Assembly (NCBI GenBank): GCA_035569495.1
Contig: DATMMX010000058.1
Coordinates: 1 to 50,277, forward strand
Reading direction: 5' to 3'
Length of the DNA stretch: 50,277 nt
DNA from: DASRDZ01 sp035569495
GTDB lineage: Bacteria; Chloroflexota; Dormibacteria; Aeolococcales; Aeolococcaceae
The translations under genes were made by a program, and so were the position numbers. Shown in pieces: positions 24,541 to 32,679 of the stretch (the first letter of the stretch is position 1; each line of letters opens with the position of its first letter). The notes under the pieces were generated by a model. It ran no database searches and was not told where the DNA came from. It saw only the letters and a list, made by a program, of their open reading frames with translations.

Positions 24541-25257
24541 ATGAGCACGAACACACGACTCCCGCGCGCCGCAGCCCGGCGCGAGACGCTCAGCGCGGCG
24601 AGCTTCGCCCGGTTCCTCGGCCTGCTCGCCCTCGGCCGCCGCATCCGCGGCAGCGCGGCGTTCCGCACCAAGGAGCGCGCCACCACCACCGGGGTCGCCA
24701 CCATCGCGGTGGCCGCGACCATCGGGCTGGTCGCCCTGCTCATCCCCGCCTCGCGGCCCTCGCTGGCGGCGATCTTCAAGGCGCCGGGCGCGGTGATCAG
24801 CGCGCTGGTCGGCGGCAGCAACGAGGACAGCACCGTCAAGGGCTATCCCCGCATCTACTCGACCAAGCTGGACATCGACCTCGCCGTCAAGCCCGGCGAC
24901 GGCAAGGCGCCGCCCGTGCAGCCGATCGCCTTCACCTACCCGAACACCGCGCCGCTCGGCCAAGTGGGCAACACCTACCTCTACGCGCACGACCGCCGCG
25001 GCATGTTCCTCGGCCTGCACCACGCCAAGGTGGGCGACGTGGTGGTGGTCGAGATGGCCCCCGGCGACAAGCGCTACTACCAGATCACCGAGATCCACTC
25101 GGACGTGCGCTGGAATGACCTGGAGTGGCTGCAGCCGAGCAAGGACAACCGCATCACCCTGCAGACCTGCAACTACTCCGGCGACTACGACCCGCGCTTC
25201 GTGGTGGTCGCCAAGCAGATCTCCGCCGACCTCGGCGCCAGCCTCGCCAGCGCCTGA
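24541..25257 (+). CDS. Sortase (class E-like transpeptidase)
   Basis: Sortases cut a C-terminal sorting signal and attach proteins to the cell wall. This 238-residue protein has an N-terminal membrane anchor (about residues 48-70, VATIAVAATIGLVALLIP). The extracellular catalytic domain has His in TYLYAHDRRG, Cys in ITLQTC and Arg in YDPRFVVVAKQ, the sortase triad in order. The TLQTC context and type II membrane topology suit class E or related sortases of high-GC Gram-positives and Chloroflexota. The start is ATG 24541; the longer upstream frame is antisense to the secreted gene. I see no obvious LPxTG or LAxTG substrate in the window, so its targets lie elsewhere. Confidence 0.87.
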   Translation: MSTNTRLPRAAARRETLSAASFARFLGLLALGRRIRGSAAFRTKERATTTGVATIAVAATIGLVALLIPASRPSLAAIFKAPGAVISALVGGSNEDSTVKGYPRIYSTKLDIDLAVKPGDGKAPPVQPIAFTYPNTAPLGQVGNTYLYAHDRRGMFLGLHHAKVGDVVVVEMAPGDKRYYQITEIHSDVRWNDLEWLQPSKDNRITLQTCNYSGDYDPRFVVVAKQISADLGASLASA

Positions 25258-25278
25258 CCGGCGGGCGGCGCGGCGACG

Positions 25279-25284
25279 TAGCCT
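25279..25284 (+). promoter_or_regulatory. -10 hexamer TAGCCT, leaderless-type
   Basis: TAGCCT ends 7 nt before ATG 25292. This is the spacing expected when transcription starts on the A of the start codon. No Shine-Dalgarno sequence is present. Confidence 0.5.
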
Positions 25285-25291
25285 TGGCGGG

Positions 25292-25720
25292 ATGAGCAAG
25301 CCGGTGGCCCGGGGCAGCGTGCTGGTGCACCTCCCCATCGACGAGGTCGACCGCGACTTCGCCCGCGACGTCGGTGCGCAGGGCGAGGGCGGCTCTCTGG
25401 TGATCACCCGGCTCGGTCCCGGCCGGTACGCGTCGGAGGCGCGCGCGGGATTGGCCCGGGTGCTCGGCGAGTTCGAGCTGGAGCGCGCCGACCTGGACGA
25501 GACGGTGGTGCACGCCACGCTCTGGGTGCGTCCGCGCTTCTTCGGGGTGATGGCGCGCGTGGTGCTGGGGCGGCGGCGGCTGCAACGCGGCGTCGACGCG
25601 GCCCTGGTGCGCATGGCCCGCAAGGCGACCGGGGACGACCAGGTTGCCGAGTTCGGTCCCGAGGACTTCGCGGACGAGCCGGAGCCCGAACCCAGGCGGG
25701 ACGGCGAGCGGGCGCCGTGA
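25292..25720 (+). CDS. SRPBCC-like small protein, unknown function
   Basis: The product is 142 residues. The opening RGSVLVHLPIDEVDRDFARDV and the later strand pattern GSLVITRLGPGRYASEARAGL look like the first strand and helices of an SRPBCC (START-like) ligand-binding fold, but the match is by eye and weak. A basic helix (RRRLQRGVDAALVRMARKA) and an acidic/Pro tail end it. Its stop overlaps the GTG of the next gene by 4 bp (GTGA), so it is coupled to the methyltransferase. SRPBCC-methyltransferase pairs occur in small-molecule modification, but nothing specific can be claimed. Confidence 0.6.
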   Translation: MSKPVARGSVLVHLPIDEVDRDFARDVGAQGEGGSLVITRLGPGRYASEARAGLARVLGEFELERADLDETVVHATLWVRPRFFGVMARVVLGRRRLQRGVDAALVRMARKATGDDQVAEFGPEDFADEPEPEPRRDGERAP

Positions 25721-26592
25721 CCGAGGGCGTTGCCGGGGTCGACTGGGTGCACCGCTGGGAGCAGCTCGTGATTGCCCGCGAGGAGCAGTGGGAGCGGCTC
25801 GGGCTGGGGCGGCGGGGTGGCGACTTCTGGACCTCGCGGGCGGCGTCGTTCGCGCGCTTCTCGGCGGGGGTGCGGCGGGACGACCCGGTGCTGTCGCGCG
25901 TGCTGGAGCAGTTGCCGGTGGCTGATGGGCGGGTGCTCGACGTCGGCGCGGGCACCGGGCGCTACGCCGTGCCGCTCGCCGAGACCGGAGCGCGCGTCAC
26001 GGCGCTGGAGCCCAACGCCGCGATGGCGGCGCTGCTCGGCGAGGAGGCGCGAGCGCGCGGGGTGTCGATCCCCGTCGAGCAGGCGTCGTGGCCGGACGGC
26101 GAGGGCCGGGTGGGCAGCGCCGACGTGGTGCTCTGCGCCCACGTCGTCTACCCGATTGCGGAGATCGTGCCCTTCGTGCGCGCCCTCGACCGCGCGGCGC
26201 GGTGCGCGGTGGTGCTGGTGGCCCGCCTCGGCCAGGTCGACGACGCCATCGCCCACGTCTTCACCGCGGTGCACGGCGAGCCCCGCGTGCCCATGCCCGC
26301 GCTGCCCGACCTGTGGATGCTGCTGCTCCAGCTCGGGCTCCCGGTCAGCGCCACGCTGCACCCGTTCGAGACGCGCTGGGCATACGCCGACGCGTCGGCG
26401 GCGGTGGACGACGTGGCCGGACGGCTGGGCGTGTCGCCGGATTCGGCTTCGTGGCCGGCCGTGGACTCCGCCGTGCGCTCACGGCTGGTGCCGCGTGGGG
26501 GCGAGGTGCTGCTCGCGCCGTCGCAGGCCTACCAGGGGGTCATCTGGTGGGAGGCGGGGACCCGGTTTGGAGAGGCGTCCCCGAGCCGTTGA
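25717..26592 (+). CDS. Class I SAM-dependent methyltransferase
   Basis: The 291-residue protein has the SAM-binding motif I VLDVGAGTGRYAVPLA, the acidic motif II residue in VTALEPN and a motif IV-like SADVVLCAHVVY. The rest resembles ubiE/COQ5-type small-molecule or lipid methyltransferases rather than RNA enzymes. The substrate cannot be told. GTG start overlaps the preceding stop (GTGA). The 3' end overlaps the converging gene at 26540 by 53 bp, unusual even for this compact region; the overlapping tail (QAYQGVIWWEAGTRFG) looks genuine because it keeps a plausible terminal strand. Confidence 0.83.
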   Translation: MTEGVAGVDWVHRWEQLVIAREEQWERLGLGRRGGDFWTSRAASFARFSAGVRRDDPVLSRVLEQLPVADGRVLDVGAGTGRYAVPLAETGARVTALEPNAAMAALLGEEARARGVSIPVEQASWPDGEGRVGSADVVLCAHVVYPIAEIVPFVRALDRAARCAVVLVARLGQVDDAIAHVFTAVHGEPRVPMPALPDLWMLLLQLGLPVSATLHPFETRWAYADASAAVDDVAGRLGVSPDSASWPAVDSAVRSRLVPRGGEVLLAPSQAYQGVIWWEAGTRFGEASPSR

Positions 26593-27214
26593 ACGGCCTG
26601 GGACACTCGTCGGCGCTGCCGTAGCGCACCACCAGTGGGCCGATCGGCACCTGCGCGGTGTGGCCGTTGCCGATCAAGTCGTAGTGCACGGTCACGTCGT
26701 TGAGGATGTTCTCGATGCCGACCCCCTTGTCCTCGCAGTGGCCCACGCGCAGCCGCAGCGCGATGGGGCGCGTCGCGCCGGCGTCGAGGTGGAACGGCTG
26801 GAAGCTCGTTGCCGCCCAGGTCGCTCCCTCGTCGACGATGCAGCACGGGGCCCGGCCGCCGACCACGCCCGCGCGGGCATCGGCGATCGAGAGCAGGCCG
26901 TGCCACCACCCGGGGGTGGTGTCTACTCCGGTGACGGTCAGGCCGAATCGGCCGTTGTTGACCACCCACGCTTCGACCACGAACGTCTGGCCGTCGCGAT
27001 ATTCAAGCGGATGGCTTCGCGTTCCCGCCGGTTGCCCGCTGGTCAGCTCCGTGCCCAGCCCCGGCGTCCAGACGCCCGCGGCCGCGAGCGGCTGGTCGCG
27101 CACCACCCGGAACAGGTACGACAGCGCCAGGCCGACGACCACCAGCGCAAGCGCTGCCGGCGCGCCGAGCACGAGCCATCGGCGGCGCCTCCTGCCCGCC
27201 CGCTCTCCTTCCAT
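26540..27214 (-). CDS. Hypothetical membrane-anchored protein
   Basis: A basic N-terminus (MEGERAGRRRRRW) and one transmembrane helix (about residues 15-37) precede a soluble ~170-residue domain facing outside. The domain has two or three cysteines (PCC, HCED, DECP) and strand-rich sequence such as TFVVEAWVVNNGRFGLTVTGVD, which resembles immunoglobulin-like sandwich proteins (DUF4352-like), but I cannot name the family. The ATG complementing 27212-27214 is supported by TATACT ending 8 nt upstream. The stop lies 53 bp inside the converging methyltransferase gene. Confidence 0.65.
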   Translation of the reverse strand: MEGERAGRRRRRWLVLGAPAALALVVVGLALSYLFRVVRDQPLAAAGVWTPGLGTELTSGQPAGTRSHPLEYRDGQTFVVEAWVVNNGRFGLTVTGVDTTPGWWHGLLSIADARAGVVGGRAPCCIVDEGATWAATSFQPFHLDAGATRPIALRLRVGHCEDKGVGIENILNDVTVHYDLIGNGHTAQVPIGPLVVRYGSADECPRPFNGSGTPLQTGSPPPTR

Positions 27215-27222
27215 GGCGGCGG

Positions 27223-27228
27223 AGTATA
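27223..27228 (-). promoter_or_regulatory. -10 hexamer TATACT, leaderless-type
   Basis: TATACT on the minus strand ends 8 nt before the ATG at 27214, so the transcript should begin at or next to the start codon. Confidence 0.5.
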
Positions 27229-27306
27229 GGGCGCGCCGAGCACAGCGTTCTCGTGGGCTGTGACACAAGCCGCTGGTGGCCCCTTGTCATCGGGGTTCGC
27301 GGGTCC

Positions 27307-27312
27307 TAGGAT
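27307..27312 (+). promoter_or_regulatory. -10 hexamer TAGGAT that decides a GTG start
   Basis: TAGGAT ends 7 nt before GTG 27320, the leaderless spacing seen at other genes here. It argues for GTG 27320 rather than GTG 27260 or ATG 27347 as the start of the small gene. Confidence 0.45.
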
Positions 27313-27319
27313 CGTCGAT

Positions 27320-27571
27320 GTGTCGCCCGCCCACGGAGGAGTGTGGATGGAGCCGAATCCCGGGGCCGCAACGGCCGAGCCGCAAGAGACCGTTGCGAAG
27401 ATCGAACAGAAAGCGCTGAGGTTGTCCGCGCTCTTGCGGGAAGTCGACAACCACCCTGTCGAGCTGGCCGGCCAAGTCCGTCGCCAGCTCGATGACGTTC
27501 TGGAGATGCTCGCCTGCCGCGTCGCCGCGACCAGGGCGATCCTCCACCAGCCCGTGCAGGCGGAGGCGTAA
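27320..27571 (+). CDS. Small hypothetical helical protein
   Basis: The product is 83 residues. After a short Pro/Ala-rich start it is predicted as two amphipathic helices (TVAKIEQKALRLSALLREVD and ELAGQVRRQLDDVLEMLAC) with heptad-like spacing, so it may dimerise as a coiled coil. Soluble, no membrane segment, one cysteine. No family recognised. Start GTG 27320 is chosen from the -10-like TAGGAT 7 nt before it; an alternative ATG at 27347 has GGAGGAGTG upstream and would give 74 residues. It stands alone before the RHS gene. Confidence 0.5.
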   Translation: MSPAHGGVWMEPNPGAATAEPQETVAKIEQKALRLSALLREVDNHPVELAGQVRRQLDDVLEMLACRVAATRAILHQPVQAEA

Positions 27572-27788
27572 CCGCCGCACACCGCTGGCCCGTGAAGCGG
27601 TCGCCGGCGAAGGACAGCGGCGGCCGCTTCACGATGGCAGCCCGTTTGACGACGCATTTTTGTGGGGCAGTTGGCGCGCTTGCGGCGTCGCGTTGATGGC
27701 CGCTTGACAAGGTCTCCTGTGTAGGTCAGAGTCCTCGTCCGTTGGCGCGTGAGCGCTCGGCGGACGAACGGAGAAAGGGGGCATCGCG

Positions 27789-30700
27789 ATGTGGCGGATC
27801 ACTCGAGGCCGTCGGCGCACGTCCACGCTTCTGGCGACGGCGGTTGTACTCGGCGCGGTGCCGGCGACCATCTCCGGCACGCAGTCGACGATCCCCGCCG
27901 CGGCGAGCAACACGTACGCGCAAACCGTCCTCGCGGACAACCCGGTCTCGTACTGGCGACTCAACGACAGCAGCGGAACGACCGCCGCGGATCAGCAGAG
28001 TCGCAACCCCGGAACCTTGCACGGCGGCGTAACCCTCGGGCAGGCAGGGCCCATCTCCGGCGGTGGCGCGATGGGGTTCGACGGGACCAGCGGGTACATC
28101 GACGTGGGCAGCAGCTCGGCGCTGATGCCTGCATCGGCGTTCTCCGTCGAAGCTTGGGTGCTGAGTACGACGAATCCGTACGGCACTGTGATGCACGGCC
28201 GCCCACGCGGGTACTCCATCGAGACGCGCAGCTCGGGCGCCGTGTGCGGAGGGACCTTCGACTCGTCCGGAACGCTCTATGGGGCTTGCACCGACGGCAG
28301 CCACGACCTGGTTGGCGATGGCGTCTGGCATCACGCCGTCACCGTGTACAACGGCACCACTGCGGGACTGTACGTCGACGGCAGCTTCGTCGGGTCGCAG
28401 ACCGCCGTCAGTCCCGCGTACACCGCACAGAACTGCGGCGCCACCATCGGCGCGGTCTACATCGACAGTCCGTGCAACTCCTCGACGCCGACCGGCTACT
28501 ACTTCAAGGGCTCGATCGCCGAGGTGGCCTTCTACGGGTACGCGCTCTCGGCCAACCAGGTGGCCAATCACTACATCGCTTCGGGCTACTACGCACCTCC
28601 GCAGGGCGGCAACCCAACCGTCCCTGAGTCGCTCGGCAACACGGGGAACTTCTGCTGGAAGTGCTACGCGAAGCAGTCGGTGCACGCATCGTGGGCAGAT
28701 CCGGTCGACAGCGCGACCGGCAACTTCTCCGAAGGCTACACCGACCTGGCCGTCCCCGGCCGGGGCATCCCGCTCCTGTTCACGCGCTCGTACAACGCAC
28801 TTGCAGCCTCCACCAACAGCCTCCTCGGCTACGGCTGGACGTACAGCTACGCCATGTCCCTCAGCCAGAGCGGCAACACCGCGACGGTGACGGGCCCGAA
28901 CGGCAGCCAGGTCGCCTTCACGCTGTCGGGGAGCACCTATTCCGCTCCGCCACGAGTTCAGGCCACCCTGGTCAAGAACCAGGACGGCACCTTCACGTTC
29001 ACCCAGGACCTGCGCGAGGCGTTCGCCTTCAACGCCTCCGGCCAGTTGACCCAGGAGAAGGATCTCAACGGCTACGTCACCACCCTGGCGTACAACGGTT
29101 CAGGGCAGCTGACCACGGTGACCGACCCGGCGCAGCGCACCCTGACGTTCGCCTACAACGGCACCCACATCAGCAGCGTCACCGACCCCGCCTCGCGCAA
29201 GGTCAGCTTCGCGTACAACGACGGCGCGGGCAACCTGACCGACGTCACCGACGTCAACAACGGCGTCACCCACTACACCTACGACACCAACCACCTCCTG
29301 CTGACCGTCACCGATCCGCGCAACAACGTCGTCACCACCAACCATTACGACACCTCCAACCGGGTGACCTCGCAGACGGACGGCCTGCAGCACACCACCA
29401 CCTTCGCTTACACGGGAACCCCGCTGACCTCGGCCGGCGGGAGCACGACGATCACCGATCCCAAGGCGAACGTGACCGTCGAGCAGTACGTCAACGGCGA
29501 GCGCGTCTCGATGACCCGCGGGTACGGCACCGCGCAGGCCGCGACCTGGCAGTACCGCTTCGACCCGGCGAGCCTCAACTCGTCGGTGGTCGTCGACCCC
29601 GACGGGCACGCCACGACAAGTGTGTACGACGGCCACGGCAACCTGGTGAGCGTGAGCGATGGGCTCGGGCGCGCGACGACGTTCGGTTACGACTCGCTGA
29701 ACGACATGACCAGCAGCACCGACCCGAAGGGCGTGACCACCACGCGCACCTACGACACCAAGGGCAACCTCCTGTCGACCTCCACGCCGCTGGTCGGATC
29801 GAGCCCGGCGCAGAGCCAGGCGACCAGCTACACGTACGGGGACACGTCGCATCCAGGTGACGTGACCGGCATGACCGATCCGGACAGCAAGTCCTGGTCG
29901 TACACCTATGACACGTATGGCGACCAGTCGAACGCGGCCGACCCGCTGAGCAACAAGGCGCTGGCCTGCTACGACACGGTGGGCCGCCGGACATCGTCGA
30001 CCGCCCCGAAGGGCACCGCCGCAGGAGTGACCTGCGCCAGCACATCGCCAGCCGCGTATACGACCTACTACCAATTCAACGCCTTCGGCGACACGACGCT
30101 GATCACCGACCCGCTCGGCCACACGGTTCAGCAGACGTACGACGCCGACCGCAACCTCGCCTCGCTGACCGACGGTGACAACAACAAGACGACCTACACC
30201 TACGACGCCGCCAACCAGCGGACGCAGACAACGCGCGCCGACACCACCACATTGGCCACCGACTACAACTCGGACGGCACGGTCGCCGACCAGAAGGACG
30301 GCAAGGGCACCGCCATCCTCACCTACGCCTACGACAGCCTGGCGCGGCCCACCTCAGTCACCGACGCGCTCAACAACACGACGAGCTACACGTACGACGG
30401 CGCCGGAAACCGTCTGACCCAGCTCGACCCGGTCACGGGGGCGACGTGTACCGCCGTGCCCAAGGTCGGCTGCACCACCATGGCGTACGACGCGGCCAAT
30501 CAGCTCACCGGCGTCACCTACTCGGACGGCACGACACCAAACGTCACCCTCAGCTATGACGCGGACGGCCAGCGAACGGGCATGACGGACGGCACGGGCA
30601 CGTCGTCGTGGAGCTTCGACAGCCTGCACCGCCTCACCCAGTACAGCGATGGCCACAGCGATCAGGTCCAGTACGGCTACAACCTGCGCAACCTGGCCAC

Positions 30701-32258
30701 CTCGCTGACGTACCCGGGGAGCCAGGTCGTGTCCCGCGGCTACGACGACGCGGGGCGGTGGACGTCAGTCCAGGACTGGAACTCCAACACCACGAGCTTC
30801 GGCTACGACGCCAACGGCAACCTGACCACCGAGACGCTTCCCAGCGGCACCGCGGTCGTCGACACCTTCACCCTCGACTCCGCCGACCATCTCACCGGCA
30901 TCTCCGACGTACGCAGCGGCACCGTCTCGCTGTTCGCGGCGACGTATACCCGCGACAACGCCGGGCAGGTGGCCACCGACAACTCCCAGCCGACAACGGT
31001 CTCCGCGTACCGGTACACCTCGCTCAACCAGCTCTGCTACGCGGGCGCCTCGTCCAGCACCGCCTGCTCGACGCCACCCCCGGGGTCCTCGGCGTATGCG
31101 TATGACGCCGCGGACAACCCCACCCAGATGGGCACCACCCAGCAGTCGTTCAACGCCGCCGACGAGCTGTGCTGGACGGCAACAACCACCGGCACCTGTT
31201 CCACGCCTCCCGCCGGCGCCACCACGTACACCTACGACACCCGCGGCAACCGCACCCAGGTCACGCCCGCGGTCGGTTCCGCGACCACCTTCGGCTACGA
31301 CCAGGCCAACCGCCTCACCCGCTACCAGGCCGCGTCCACCACCACCTACGCCTACGACGGCACCGGCCTGCGGATGAGCAAAACCACCGGCATCACCACC
31401 ACGCAATACCTGTGGGACGCCGCCGGCTCTCTGCCCCTGCTCCTCAGGGACGGCACGACCGGCTTGGTCTACGGCCCCGGCGGCATGCCCCTGGAGCAGA
31501 TCGCCGGCACCACGGTCACCTGGCTCCACCACGACCAGCTCGGCAGCACCCGCCTCCTCACCGACTCCTCCGGCACCCCCTCCGCCACCTACACCTACGA
31601 CTCCTACGGCAACCTCACCGCCTCCACCGGTACCGGGACCACCACCCTCCGCTACGCGGGCCAGTACCTCGACGCCGAATCCGGCCTCTACTACCTTCGT
31701 GCCCGGTACTACGACCCGGCCACGGCGCAATTTCTCTCTTGGGATCCCCTCGCGGCCATGACGTTGCAGCCGTACGCGTACGCGGACAACAACCCACTCT
31801 ATGAGACCGATCCGACTGGAATGGTTGGAGAGGCCATGGCGCTTTGTCTTGACCCGACGCCTGCGGACACCATTACGTGCTCAGTCGGGACGGGGATCAC
31901 GGTGGTGCAAGCGGGCGCGGTGGTTATCGGGTTCCTCGGGACAGTGGTTGGCGGGATATTTGGTTCAGGCCCGGACAACACGCCGCCCGCAGCGCCCGCG
32001 GCAACTCCTGCGGCCCCGAAGGTATTGGACGGACCATGCCCCCTCCTCGGGCACGGACCGGACGCGGTCATCCCGATCATGAATCTGGCGAAGAACGAAC
32101 CTGCCCAACTCAGTCCGGAAGAGCAAAGCGCGATCGATGCGCGAAAAGCAGGCGATCCATCGTTTGATCGCGCTGCATACAATCGGGCAATGCAGAAGAT
32201 TAGGCAGGCGCAGAAGTACGCTAAGGAACGTAATGCACGAAAGCGAAGGAGCAACTAG
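27789..32258 (+). CDS. Secreted LamG-RHS/YD-repeat protein (WapA-like polymorphic toxin)
   Basis: This 1489-residue protein starts with a signal peptide (RRRTSTLLATAVVLGAVPA). Residues ~35-265 form a LamG/concanavalin-like domain (PVSYWRLNDSSG, VEAWVLS, WHHAVTVYNG). From ~295 there is a DUF6531-like start (DPVDSATGNFSEGYTDL) and then dozens of YD repeats with YDxxGN-type units. The RHS core ends with YYLRARYYDPATAQFLSWDP and NPLYETDPTG (G1344). After DPTG comes a 145-residue variable tip with a hydrophobic stretch, a Pro/Ala hinge and a Lys/Arg-rich end (KIRQAQKYAKERNARKRR). This layout is that of contact-dependent toxins that store the toxin tip inside an RHS cage. The toxin activity is unknown. 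An AAAGGGGG ribosome site lies 7 nt before the ATG. Confidence 0.9.
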   Translation: MWRITRGRRRTSTLLATAVVLGAVPATISGTQSTIPAAASNTYAQTVLADNPVSYWRLNDSSGTTAADQQSRNPGTLHGGVTLGQAGPISGGGAMGFDGTSGYIDVGSSSALMPASAFSVEAWVLSTTNPYGTVMHGRPRGYSIETRSSGAVCGGTFDSSGTLYGACTDGSHDLVGDGVWHHAVTVYNGTTAGLYVDGSFVGSQTAVSPAYTAQNCGATIGAVYIDSPCNSSTPTGYYFKGSIAEVAFYGYALSANQVANHYIASGYYAPPQGGNPTVPESLGNTGNFCWKCYAKQSVHASWADPVDSATGNFSEGYTDLAVPGRGIPLLFTRSYNALAASTNSLLGYGWTYSYAMSLSQSGNTATVTGPNGSQVAFTLSGSTYSAPPRVQATLVKNQDGTFTFTQDLREAFAFNASGQLTQEKDLNGYVTTLAYNGSGQLTTVTDPAQRTLTFAYNGTHISSVTDPASRKVSFAYNDGAGNLTDVTDVNNGVTHYTYDTNHLLLTVTDPRNNVVTTNHYDTSNRVTSQTDGLQHTTTFAYTGTPLTSAGGSTTITDPKANVTVEQYVNGERVSMTRGYGTAQAATWQYRFDPASLNSSVVVDPDGHATTSVYDGHGNLVSVSDGLGRATTFGYDSLNDMTSSTDPKGVTTTRTYDTKGNLLSTSTPLVGSSPAQSQATSYTYGDTSHPGDVTGMTDPDSKSWSYTYDTYGDQSNAADPLSNKALACYDTVGRRTSSTAPKGTAAGVTCASTSPAAYTTYYQFNAFGDTTLITDPLGHTVQQTYDADRNLASLTDGDNNKTTYTYDAANQRTQTTRADTTTLATDYNSDGTVADQKDGKGTAILTYAYDSLARPTSVTDALNNTTSYTYDGAGNRLTQLDPVTGATCTAVPKVGCTTMAYDAANQLTGVTYSDGTTPNVTLSYDADGQRTGMTDGTGTSSWSFDSLHRLTQYSDGHSDQVQYGYNLRNLATSLTYPGSQVVSRGYDDAGRWTSVQDWNSNTTSFGYDANGNLTTETLPSGTAVVDTFTLDSADHLTGISDVRSGTVSLFAATYTRDNAGQVATDNSQPTTVSAYRYTSLNQLCYAGASSSTACSTPPPGSSAYAYDAADNPTQMGTTQQSFNAADELCWTATTTGTCSTPPAGATTYTYDTRGNRTQVTPAVGSATTFGYDQANRLTRYQAASTTTYAYDGTGLRMSKTTGITTTQYLWDAAGSLPLLLRDGTTGLVYGPGGMPLEQIAGTTVTWLHHDQLGSTRLLTDSSGTPSATYTYDSYGNLTASTGTGTTTLRYAGQYLDAESGLYYLRARYYDPATAQFLSWDPLAAMTLQPYAYADNNPLYETDPTGMVGEAMALCLDPTPADTITCSVGTGITVVQAGAVVIGFLGTVVGGIFGSGPDNTPPAAPAATPAAPKVLDGPCPLLGHGPDAVIPIMNLAKNEPAQLSPEEQSAIDARKAGDPSFDRAAYNRAMQKIRQAQKYAKERNARKRRSN

Positions 32259-32273
32259 GGTGAACTACCTCTG

Positions 32274-32279
32274 TAGACT
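32274..32279 (+). promoter_or_regulatory. Possible separate -10 (TAGACT) for the candidate immunity gene
   Basis: TAGACT ends 15 nt before ATG 32295 in the 36-nt gap after the RHS stop. If active, the mRNA has an 8-9 nt leader without Shine-Dalgarno sequence. It would let the immunity gene be expressed without the toxin. Confidence 0.35.
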
Positions 32280-32294
32280 GGTCTTGCCTCGGCG

Positions 32295-32633
32295 ATGACC
32301 ACCGAAGTGAACCAAGCAGCACCTGACCCCCGCTGGTACGCGGTGCGCTGCATCTTCCACCATGCTGAGCTCGGAACCTATGAGGAGCGCATCACGCTCT
32401 GGCGGGCTGATGATGGGGAGGAGGCAGTCGCCAAGGCCGAGAGTGAAGCATCGGAATATGCGGCGGCTCTCGAGGACGTGCATGACTTGGGCCTGCAGCA
32501 GGCGTTCCACCTGTTCGATGAGCCTGGCGAAGGCGGTGAAGTGTTCTCGTTGATGCGCGCGAGTGCGTTGGAGCCCCGAGAGTACGTCACGCGATTCTTC
32601 GATACGGGCTTGGAGAGGGAGCAACAGATCTAA
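32295..32633 (+). CDS. DUF4288-type protein, candidate immunity protein for the RHS toxin
   Basis: The product is a soluble, acidic protein of 112 residues. WYAVRCIFHH, YEERITLWRADDGEEAVAKAE and the end (EVFSLMRAS, YVTRFFDTGLE) agree with the DUF4288 pattern as I remember it: a small domain of unknown function often encoded singly. It lies 36 nt behind a polymorphic RHS toxin on the same strand, the standard place for an immunity gene. Acidic charge opposite the basic toxin tip also fits binding. Family match is moderately sure; the immunity role is inference from position. DUF4288 proteins also occur without toxins. Confidence 0.7.
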   Translation: MTTEVNQAAPDPRWYAVRCIFHHAELGTYEERITLWRADDGEEAVAKAESEASEYAAALEDVHDLGLQQAFHLFDEPGEGGEVFSLMRASALEPREYVTRFFDTGLEREQQI

Positions 32634-32679
32634 GCAGACTGCTACGCACGGGCAATCGGCTGAAGCGACGGCGGCCAGC

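Noticed and set aside
28900..31700. Repetitive DNA considered as a tandem repeat or CRISPR-like array
   Set aside because: The periodicity comes from in-frame YD repeats of the RHS protein. Units differ in sequence and no spacers are present.
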